Positions 1 to 4,887 of a stretch of DNA of 7,008 bases are shown here, piece by piece. Below the pieces are notes generated by a model. It ran no database searches. It worked only from the letters and a program-made list of their open reading frames with translations, and had not been told where the DNA came from. A program made the position numbers and the translations under genes. The DNA comes from Syntrophobacter sp. DG_60. GTDB taxonomy: Bacteria; Desulfobacterota; Desulfofervidia; Desulfofervidales; DG-60. The stretch's first letter is position 1. Each line of letters starts with the position of its first letter. The DNA is taken from positions 1 through 7,008 of the forward strand of contig LJNA01000119.1 of assembly GCA_001304365.1 (NCBI GenBank), in the 5' to 3' direction.

Positions 1-5
1 CGGGG

Positions 6-24
6 TCTGGGGCGAAGCCCCAGA
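6..24. repeat. GC-rich perfect hairpin, REP-like repeat end
   Basis: An 8-bp perfect stem (TCTGGGGC pairing with GCCCCAGA) closes on a GAA loop. No T-tract follows it, so it is not a standard intrinsic terminator for the + strand. Short GC-rich palindromes of this kind in an AT-rich genome are typical of REP-type intergenic repeats, and it is probably the right end of an element cut by the window edge. It lies about 30 bases upstream of the aminotransferase start. The structure is seen directly; the repeat assignment is inference. Confidence 0.55.
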
Positions 25-54
25 GTAAACTGAGTTGCTATTTGTGCAAGTGGG

Positions 55-1026
55 ATGATTAAGATATTAAGTGGAAGAGATATTCTGGCTTATAAAGAGG
101 CCTTTTTTCAGCCCTATCATGCAGATTATCTTGCCATGTTCTCCAGTATCTTTGGGGGAATCATCAAGGAACCCATATTTATGATGATCCCTATGGATGA
201 TCACATGGTTCATCGTGGTGATGGTATATTTGAGGTAGTTAAATGTCAATCGGGCTGGCTTTACCAAATAGATGCCCACTTAAGACGCTTAGAAAATTCT
301 GCAAAAATTATCGGCCTTAAGCTCCCTGTTTTTTTTAAAGATATAAAGCAGATTATTAAGGAAACTGTTAGAGCAGGCGGCGAGAAGGACTGCCTTGTGC
401 GCATATTTGTCTCACGTGGACCAGGTGGATTCACTACCAACCCATTTGAATGCCTAGAGAGCCAAATTTATGTAATGGTCACTCGCCTAAATAGGCCACC
501 TTTAGAGCACTATATCCAAGGAGTAAAGGTCATTATCAGTAAGATTCCAATTAAACCTGGCGTTTTTGCACAAGTGAAATCCTGTAATTACTTGCCAAAT
601 GTATTAATGAAAAAGGAGGCCATAGAGGCAGGTGCACATTATGCCATCCTTTTAGACGAAAAAGGATTTTTAGCAGAAGGAGCTACTGAAAGTATAGGCA
701 TTTTATCCAAAAGTAATTACCTAAAATTTCCTAAATTTGGGCGGATATTAAAAAGCATCACTGTTTCTCGTTTAGTCAATTTGGCAAAAAGCTTAATAAA
801 ACAAGGACTTTTAAAGGACATTGTCTTTAGAGACATTCCTGTAGAAGAGGTCTATACTGCTAAGGAAGTCTTCCTTTTAGGCACTACTATAGATGTTCTG
901 CCAGTTACATCCTTTGAGGACAGGGAGGTTAACCATGGTAGGCCTGGTTCAGTGGCCAAGGCCTTAAAAACCCTTATTGAAAGGGATGTGTTCTGTAAAG
1001 AAGTATCAGAACAAAGCTTAATTTAA
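55..1026 (+). CDS. Class IV PLP-dependent aminotransferase (DAT1-like D-amino-acid transaminase / ADC lyase fold)
   Basis: A complete 323-residue fold-type IV PLP enzyme, probably cytosolic. The block DDHMVHRGDGIFE (48-60) and the HLRRLENSAKI segment (75-85) match the family's N-terminal domain. Lys175 in QVKSCNYLPN is the expected Schiff-base lysine. Glu208 in AEGATES is the expected partner of the PLP nitrogen; the Asn usual four residues further on is Ser213. Thr236 in LKSITVSR fits the phosphate-binding site, with Ser for the usual Gly before it. The segment YHADYLAMFSSIFGG (21-35) and IPIKPGVFAQVKSCNYLPNV resemble plant DAT1 proteins as I remember them, so D-amino-acid transaminase is one possibility; branched-chain aminotransferase and aminodeoxychorismate lyase are others. 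The substrate cannot be read from sequence. The ATG at 55 is the first possible start after an in-frame TGA at 31-33. Its ribosome site is weak, but the conserved N-terminal block supports it. The gene converges on the kinase and shows no operon partner in view. Confidence 0.85.
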   Translation: MIKILSGRDILAYKEAFFQPYHADYLAMFSSIFGGIIKEPIFMMIPMDDHMVHRGDGIFEVVKCQSGWLYQIDAHLRRLENSAKIIGLKLPVFFKDIKQIIKETVRAGGEKDCLVRIFVSRGPGGFTTNPFECLESQIYVMVTRLNRPPLEHYIQGVKVIISKIPIKPGVFAQVKSCNYLPNVLMKKEAIEAGAHYAILLDEKGFLAEGATESIGILSKSNYLKFPKFGRILKSITVSRLVNLAKSLIKQGLLKDIVFRDIPVEEVYTAKEVFLLGTTIDVLPVTSFEDREVNHGRPGSVAKALKTLIERDVFCKEVSEQSLI

Positions 1027-1112
1027 GCCACAGATTTACACAGAATGACGCAGATCATCAGGATTTTAAATATAAGAATATTTTCTGGGGGGTATCGGCG
1101 AAAATCTGTGGC
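1027..1112. repeat. 86-bp inverted-repeat element (MITE/REP-like dispersed repeat)
   Basis: The ends are perfect 11-bp inverted repeats: GCCACAGATTT at 1027-1037 and AAATCTGTGGC at 1102-1112. Inside lie nested complementary arms: CAGAA at 1041 with TTCTG ending at 1087, and AAATAT (1068-1073) with ATATTT (1078-1083) around a 4-base loop. The whole element could therefore fold as one long imperfect hairpin. Its left arm has a 10-base rhythm, with CAGA starting at 1031, 1041 and 1051. It begins directly after the aminotransferase stop codon and fills most of the gap between two convergent genes. CCACAGATT-CACAGA intergenic repeats are, to my knowledge, common in genomes of this kind. No transposase is present, and a target-site duplication is not convincing. 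Confidence 0.65.
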
Positions 1113-1143
1113 AAATTTTATAATTCCCGATGTATAAACATAT

Positions 1144-1986
1144 TTAACAAGTATCTAGGGGTAATGATATAACGAAAGTAGTTCCCTTTCCTTCTTCACT
1201 ATGAAAGTTAATCTTTCCTCCATGGGCATCTACAATCTTTTTAACTGTAGCTAAGCCAAGCCCTGTACTTCTATTCTTTGTACTAAAAAATGGCTGGAAT
1301 ATTTTATTTTTATATTTCTTAGGAATACCTGGTCCTTTATCTATCACTTCCATAATTAGATTAGACCCTGATCTATAAACATTCATTGTTGCTAGCTGGT
1401 TTGGTGCTGCATGGACTGCATTAGTGAGTAGATTCATCAAGACCTCATTAAAGCGGTGGGCATCTATTTTCACACAGGGAATATCCGAGAGAAAGTTGAT
1501 CTTAATTTGTGCATTTTCAGCAATGTTTACTAGATTGACTACCCTTTTCACTAGAGATTTTATTTCCTCAGGCCTTGGGTTTAGCTCCAAAGGCTTTGCC
1601 AGGTTCAACATACCATGGATCATTTCTTCCAGCCAATTTGTCTCTTTTATTATAATTTCTAGTTTCTCCCGATTAGGGTCATCGTGAGAGAGTTTTTTCT
1701 GGATAACACGCGCGAAGCCGCCTATGACCACTAAAGGGGTCTTAAGTTCATGGGCAATGGCAGCCGCTGCTTGACCTATAAGTGCTAAGTGCTCTGCCTG
1801 TCTCAGCCTCTCTCTTTCAGCCTTTTCTTTATCTACTAAGAAGCCTGTTAGAAGACCAAAAAAATAAAAGAGGGTCAGTTCATATAAAGTATCTGATTTA
1901 AGAGGCAGTATAGAAGGCAAGTATAGGATGTTGGCCAGCACAGCGCAGATTAGACCGCCCTTTAAACCGCCTAAAAGACTGCCCAT
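1144..1986 (-). CDS. Membrane-anchored sensor histidine kinase (5' end uncertain)
   Basis: From the ATG at 1986 the product is 280 residues. Residues 1-29 and 34-51 are hydrophobic membrane segments, followed by a short charged linker (53-65) and a HisKA domain with phosphoacceptor His79 in AHELKTPL. The HATPase domain has the N-box ending NLLTNAVHA (185-193), G1 DKGPGIP (216-222), F-box FQPFFSTK (230-237) and G2 GLGLATVKKIVDAHGG (242-257). All catalytic boxes look intact, so it should autophosphorylate in the NtrB/AtoS manner. No extracytoplasmic, PAS or receiver domain is visible and no response regulator is adjacent, so signal and partner are unknown. The ATG at 1986 has no Shine-Dalgarno and sits inside a hydrophobic stretch. 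The frame continues open upstream to 2151 with protein-like sequence, so the true protein is probably about 50 residues longer (see the extension entry). It is divergent from aprBA and convergent with the aminotransferase. Confidence 0.85.
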   Translation of the reverse strand: MGSLLGGLKGGLICAVLANILYLPSILPLKSDTLYELTLFYFFGLLTGFLVDKEKAERERLRQAEHLALIGQAAAAIAHELKTPLVVIGGFARVIQKKLSHDDPNREKLEIIIKETNWLEEMIHGMLNLAKPLELNPRPEEIKSLVKRVVNLVNIAENAQIKINFLSDIPCVKIDAHRFNEVLMNLLTNAVHAAPNQLATMNVYRSGSNLIMEVIDKGPGIPKKYKNKIFQPFFSTKNRSTGLGLATVKKIVDAHGGKINFHSEEGKGTTFVISLPLDTC

Positions 1987-2151
1987 AAAGATAGGCAGAT
2001 AATAAAGACGATGAAATACTCCTTTTAAATAAATATCTTTAATAACATTATTTTGGACAATGTAGATAATGGCTAGTAGAGATAGGGTTATTCCCCATTT
2101 TATACGGACATCGACATGTTCTCTCCAAAGTGAAAAAATTTGTATTGTAAA
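1987..2151 (-). other. In-frame N-terminal extension of the kinase lacking a canonical start
   Basis: Reading upstream from the ATG at 1986 in the same frame gives 55 further codons before a stop at 2152-2154. The translation contains WREHVDVRIKWG, then a hydrophobic helix GITLSLLAIIYIVQ, then LYYLPIF leading straight into MGSLLGG. This looks like a genuine cytoplasmic N-terminus plus first membrane helix. No in-frame ATG, GTG or TTG occurs in it; only one CTG (1996-1998) and some ATT/ATA codons do. A well-placed GGAG (2123-2126 region, minus strand) precedes an ATG at 2115-2117, but that ATG is one base out of frame and stops after five codons. Either a non-canonical start is used, or a small indel has broken the 5' end. 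Confidence 0.6.
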
Positions 2152-2155
2152 TTAT

Positions 2156-2184
2156 TTTTTAGCAATTTAAATTTAGGATGTAAA
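2156..2184 (-). promoter_or_regulatory. Candidate promoter for the histidine kinase
   Basis: On the minus strand, TTTACA (2179-2184) and TAAAAA (2156-2161) are separated by 17 bases. Transcription would begin near 2149, at the very upstream end of the open kinase frame. The region is so AT-rich that such matches arise easily by chance, so this is weak support only. Confidence 0.3.
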
Positions 2185-2210
2185 AAAATATCTGAATGCA
2201 GAATTTTTTC

Positions 2211-2239
2211 TTGACAGTAGACTGAGTGTATGCTATAAG
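2211..2239 (+). promoter_or_regulatory. aprBA promoter, sigma70-type with extended -10
   Basis: A perfect -35 TTGACA (2211-2216) is followed after 17 bases by TATAAG (2234-2239), which is preceded by TG at 2231-2232 as in an extended -10. The predicted start is near 2246, giving an untranslated leader of about 95 nt before aprB. The near-consensus elements fit the very high expression usual for AprBA. The promoter lies in the divergent intergenic region shared with the kinase. No clear operator palindrome overlaps it. Confidence 0.8.
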
Positions 2240-2273
2240 TGTCTAAACGAGGGAAGGCAAGAATAAAACGTGG

Positions 2274-2283
2274 AAGGAGGTGA
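2274..2283 (+). promoter_or_regulatory. Orphan Shine-Dalgarno in the aprBA leader
   Basis: AAGGAGGTGA is a near-perfect match to the 16S rRNA anti-Shine-Dalgarno sequence, but no ATG, GTG or TTG follows at a usable distance; the aprB start is about 60 bases further on. It lies about 28 nt from the predicted transcript 5' end. It resembles the STAB-SD elements of Bacillus cry3A-type leaders, where a bound 30S subunit protects the mRNA from 5' decay. That role here is inference. Confidence 0.5.
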
Positions 2284-2295
2284 AATAGGCTTAAC

Positions 2296-2311
2296 TAAGA
2301 GTCTAAGAGTC
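2296..2311 (+). repeat. Tandem 8-bp repeat in the aprBA leader
   Basis: TAAGAGTC occurs twice with no gap (2296-2303 and 2304-2311), between the orphan Shine-Dalgarno and the real aprB ribosome site. It lies downstream of the predicted transcription start, so it would act in RNA, or as a DNA site inside the transcribed leader. It may also be a replication-slippage duplication. Confidence 0.5.
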
Positions 2312-2329
2312 TTTTAACATTAAATCTTC

Positions 2330-2336
2330 AGGAGGT
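2330..2336 (+). promoter_or_regulatory. aprB ribosome binding site
   Basis: AGGAGGT sits six bases before the ATG at 2343. It fixes the aprB start, which also matches the conserved MPS N-terminus of the family. Confidence 0.85.
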
Positions 2337-2342
2337 AAAATT

Positions 2343-2795
2343 ATGCCAAGTTGTGTAATCTGGGAAAAGTGTGATGGCTGTCAAAAGGCAGAGAGGACAG
2401 CATGTATGTACATCTGCCCCAATGATCTAATGATACTGGACAGGGAAACCATGAAAGCCTATAACCAGGAACCTGAACTCTGCTGGGAATGCTATAATTG
2501 TGTAAAAATTTGCCCACAACAGGCCGTTATAATGAGGGGTTATGCTGACTTTGTACCACTTGGAAGTCAGGTTGTCCCTCTAAGGGGTACAGATTCCATC
2601 ATGTGGACATGTACTTATAGGGATGGGACCATTAAGAGATTTAAGTTTGCTATCAGGACTACACCAGAGGGCTCTATTGAGCCTTATGCAGGTTATCCAC
2701 CTATGGATAGGGCGAAGATTGATGACCTTTATCTTTATTCAGAGCCAGATACCTTGATGGGCAAAGAGATTCCGCTACCACCTATTAAAAGATAA
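2343..2795 (+). CDS. aprB: Adenylylsulfate (APS) reductase beta subunit
   Basis: A 150-residue ferredoxin-like electron-transfer subunit of cytoplasmic APS reductase. It carries electrons between the Qmo complex and the FAD of AprA. The ferredoxin domain holds two [4Fe-4S] clusters. By the usual ferredoxin pattern, Cys10, Cys13, Cys21 and Cys57 bind one, and Cys47, Cys50, Cys53 and Cys25 the other. Trp48, between the first two cysteines of the second motif, corresponds to the tryptophan implicated in electron passage in the Archaeoglobus enzyme. Residues 65-115 (RGYADFVPLG, RGTDSIMWT, KFAIRTTPEGSI) match the family's beta-sheet region, and the C-terminal tail that wraps around AprA is present. 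Length is typical. It is first in the operon, 27 bases before aprA, and ends in three consecutive in-frame TAA codons (2793-2801). I see nothing truncated or unusual. Confidence 0.97.
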   Translation: MPSCVIWEKCDGCQKAERTACMYICPNDLMILDRETMKAYNQEPELCWECYNCVKICPQQAVIMRGYADFVPLGSQVVPLRGTDSIMWTCTYRDGTIKRFKFAIRTTPEGSIEPYAGYPPMDRAKIDDLYLYSEPDTLMGKEIPLPPIKR

Positions 2796-2806
2796 TAATA
2801 AAGATT

Positions 2807-2814
2807 AAGGAGGT
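2807..2814 (+). promoter_or_regulatory. aprA ribosome binding site
   Basis: AAGGAGGT lies eight bases upstream of the ATG at 2823. It is near the ideal sequence and spacing, consistent with equal high output of AprA and AprB. Confidence 0.85.
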
Positions 2815-2822
2815 AAAAGACT

Positions 2823-4709
2823 ATGGGTTTAACCAGTGCAGATTTTGAAGTAGTTGAGGTAAGCACCGATTTATTGATAATCGGTGGGGGCATGTCTGCC
2901 TGTGGGGCGGCCGTAGAGGCAAAATACTGGGCAGGCGATGATGTTAAGGTTCTTCTGGTAGATAAGGCTGCTATGGAGAGAAGTGGTGCTGTAGCCCAGG
3001 GCCTCTCTGCCATAAATACCTACCCTGGATGGTCCAGAGATGAGAATACTCATGAAGACTACATAAAATATGTTTCACAGGATTTGATGGGTGTCACCAG
3101 AGAGGATTTGGTCTGGGATATGACTACCCATGTGGATGGCTCTGTTCATCTGTTTGAAAAGTGGGGTCTTCCTATCTGGAAGGACGCAGAGGGAAAGTAC
3201 CTCCATGAAGGTAGATGGCAGATTATGATTCACGGTGAGTCCTATAAGTGCATTGTAGCAGAGGCAGCCAAGATGGCCTTGGGAGAAGAGAACTACCTTG
3301 AACGTATATTTATTGTAAAGCTGCTCTTAGATGAAAAAGAGCCCAATAGGATAGCTGGTGCAGTAGGTTTTAGCGTGAGAGAAAACAAGTTTTATGTCTT
3401 TAAGTGCAATGCTGCCATTGTCTGCACCGGTGGTGCGGTGCATGTCTTTAGACCTCGTGCAGTAGGTGAAGGACTAGGGAGGACCTGGTATCCGCCCTGG
3501 AGCACAGGTTCTACATATGCCATGATGGGGGAAATTGGTGCTAAACTTACCCAGATGGAGGTAATATTTATCCCTGCCAGATTTAAAGACGGATATGGTC
3601 CAGTAGGTGCATGGTTTCTGTTTTTTGCTGCAAAGGCCACAAATTTTGCTGGTGAGGAATATATGATCAAAAATGCACCTGAGTTTGAGAAGTGGGCACC
3701 TTATGGGACTATTAAGCCACTTCCTACCTGCTTAAGAAATCATGCTATGATGATAGAGATGTTTTCTGGAAGAGGGCCAATTTTTATGCGAACAGATTGG
3801 GCCATGCAGACCATCATTGAGAAAGAGCCCAAGAGGGTAAAAGAGGTAGAGTCTGAGGCCTGGGAAGACTTTTTGGATATGACCATTAGTCAGGCAGACA
3901 TATGGTGCGCCTATAATATCCATCCTGAAAAGACACCATATGAGATTATGCCAGCAGAGCCCTATTTTATTGGTTCACATTCTGGTCAGGGAGGTGCCTG
4001 GGCTAGCGGCGATGCAAGGATTTCTCCTCCAGAGTATTGCTGGGATTATAATGGGGTAAATTACAACAGGATGACTACTGTAAATGGCCTATTTGGAGCA
4101 GGTGATGCAATTGGTGGAAATCCTCACAAGTTTTCATCTGGCTCCCATGCAGAAGGCAGGATAGCGGCAAAGAATGCTATTAAATTTATCTTAAATAACA
4201 AAGATTTCGCACCAACTCCAAAGGGTGTGGACAAAGCCAAAGAAGAGGTACTAAGGCCATTAGATACCTTTGATAAAAATAAGGCATATGGTTCACTGCC
4301 TGATATAAATCCTGCTTATATTAGGCCAAGGCAGATGCTGTACAGGATTATGAAGTGCATGGATGAATATGCAGCCGGCGTTGGCTCTATGTATAGGACC
4401 AATAAAGCCCTGCTCGAGACCGGTCTAAAACTGCTTGAGCTGATGAAGGAAGATTCAGAAAAACTGGCAGCAGAAGACCTGCATGAACTTATGAGGTGCT
4501 GGGAGAATTACCACAGGATCCGGACTGCAGAAGCCCATGTAAGACATAAGCTCTTTAGGGAAGAGACCAGGTGGCCAGGATACTATTACAGGGCTGATTT
4601 CCCAGATATGGATGATGCAAACTGGAGAGCCTTTACGGTTTCACAATATGACCCGGCAACCGGCGAGTATGCTATGGAGAAAGTACCTTACATCTCAGTA
4701 CTTAAATAG
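2823..4709 (+). CDS. aprA: Adenylylsulfate (APS) reductase alpha subunit, FAD-containing
   Basis: The 628-residue catalytic subunit, a cytoplasmic flavoprotein of the fumarate-reductase/succinate-dehydrogenase fold. It interconverts APS plus two electrons with sulfite plus AMP through a sulfite-FAD adduct. The N-terminal dinucleotide motif DLLIIGGGMSACGAA (16-30) binds FAD, and NGLFGAGDAIGG (421-432) with HKFSSGSHAEG (435-445) forms the second FAD contact region. Arg253 (PARFKDGYGP) and His386 (FIGSHSG) sit twelve positions before the active-site Arg265 and His398 of the Archaeoglobus protein. Trp222 (TWYPPW) likewise fits its active-site Trp234. The constant offset supports a collinear, intact enzyme. 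The C-terminal helical region (470-590) and the terminal segment that contacts AprB are present. Length is close to the family norm. It is co-transcribed with aprB and followed five bases later by a strong terminator. It looks like the dissimilatory sulfate-reducer type; reaction direction cannot be told from sequence. Confidence 0.97.
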   Translation: MGLTSADFEVVEVSTDLLIIGGGMSACGAAVEAKYWAGDDVKVLLVDKAAMERSGAVAQGLSAINTYPGWSRDENTHEDYIKYVSQDLMGVTREDLVWDMTTHVDGSVHLFEKWGLPIWKDAEGKYLHEGRWQIMIHGESYKCIVAEAAKMALGEENYLERIFIVKLLLDEKEPNRIAGAVGFSVRENKFYVFKCNAAIVCTGGAVHVFRPRAVGEGLGRTWYPPWSTGSTYAMMGEIGAKLTQMEVIFIPARFKDGYGPVGAWFLFFAAKATNFAGEEYMIKNAPEFEKWAPYGTIKPLPTCLRNHAMMIEMFSGRGPIFMRTDWAMQTIIEKEPKRVKEVESEAWEDFLDMTISQADIWCAYNIHPEKTPYEIMPAEPYFIGSHSGQGGAWASGDARISPPEYCWDYNGVNYNRMTTVNGLFGAGDAIGGNPHKFSSGSHAEGRIAAKNAIKFILNNKDFAPTPKGVDKAKEEVLRPLDTFDKNKAYGSLPDINPAYIRPRQMLYRIMKCMDEYAAGVGSMYRTNKALLETGLKLLELMKEDSEKLAAEDLHELMRCWENYHRIRTAEAHVRHKLFREETRWPGYYYRADFPDMDDANWRAFTVSQYDPATGEYAMEKVPYISVLK

Positions 4710-4713
4710 TGAT

Positions 4714-4748
4714 AAGCTCCAGGTGCTTAGCACCTGGAGCTTTTCTTT
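4714..4748 (+). terminator. Intrinsic terminator after aprBA
   Basis: An 11-bp perfect GC-rich stem (GCTCCAGGTGC, 4716-4726, with its complement at 4730-4740) closes on a TTA loop. It is extended by two A-T pairs and followed by a T-rich tract (TTTTCTTTA). It starts five bases after the aprA stop. This is a textbook rho-independent terminator and should strongly reduce read-through from apr into qmo. Confidence 0.9.
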
Positions 4749-4816
4749 ATTATTTATAAAACAATTAAATAAATATCAGGTTTAATAACCTACAGATTTA
4801 AATAGATTTAAAGCGC

Positions 4817-4844
4817 TTGGAAAAAAAAATAACTAAATTTTAAT
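4817..4844 (+). promoter_or_regulatory. Weak candidate qmo promoter
   Basis: TTGGAA (4817-4822) and TTTAAT (4839-4844) are 16 bases apart, about 45-70 bases before the qmoA start. Each matches the sigma70 consensus imperfectly. The position, just downstream of the phased repeats and palindrome, is sensible, but in sequence this AT-rich a chance match is quite possible. Confidence 0.3.
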
Positions 4845-4875
4845 GAGGCTAGAAGACAGATTGCCTCAAAAAGGT

Positions 4876-4880
4876 GGAGG
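4876..4880 (+). promoter_or_regulatory. qmoA ribosome binding site
   Basis: GGAGG lies seven bases before the ATG at 4888. An in-frame TAG immediately precedes that ATG (4885-4887), so the start cannot be further upstream. Confidence 0.8.
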
Positions 4881-4887
4881 ATAATAG

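Larger units (their letters stand above)
4749..4887 (+). other. aprA-qmoA intergenic spacer with phased repeats and palindrome
   Basis: This AT-rich spacer contains no gene. It holds an imperfect palindrome AGGTTTAATAACCT (4778-4791), a 9-bp direct repeat AGATTTAAA at 4794-4802 and 4804-4812 (10-base period), and a perfect 8-bp palindrome AAGCGCTT (4811-4818) overlapping the end of the second repeat. Together these look like a compact regulatory region for qmoA, because the preceding terminator implies that qmo needs its own transcription start. No known regulator site is recognised. Confidence 0.5.

Noticed and set aside
67..279. Minus-strand 70-codon frame within the aminotransferase
   Set aside because: It is antisense to the conserved N-terminal domain of the aminotransferase.
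1020..1143. Repeat element as an intrinsic terminator
   Set aside because: The stem arms are about 64 bases apart with only imperfect internal pairing, and no GC-rich stem plus T-tract is present for either strand.
1424..1687. Plus-strand 87-codon frame within the histidine kinase
   Set aside because: It overlaps the HisKA/HATPase coding region in antisense; the kinase motifs are unmistakable and explain this DNA.
2145..2166. Possible Rex operator (TTGTAAA ... TTAGCAA) in the kinase/apr intergenic region
   Set aside because: The half-sites are imperfect and the spacing is about three bases longer than the Rex consensus; AT-rich DNA gives such matches easily.
2735..3053. Minus-strand open frames of 92 and 60 codons over the aprB end and aprA start
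   Set aside because: They lie antisense to confidently identified, conserved coding sequence and show no recognisable domain.
3392..3923. Minus-strand open frames within aprA
   Set aside because: They are antisense shadows of aprA with no ribosome site or family resemblance.
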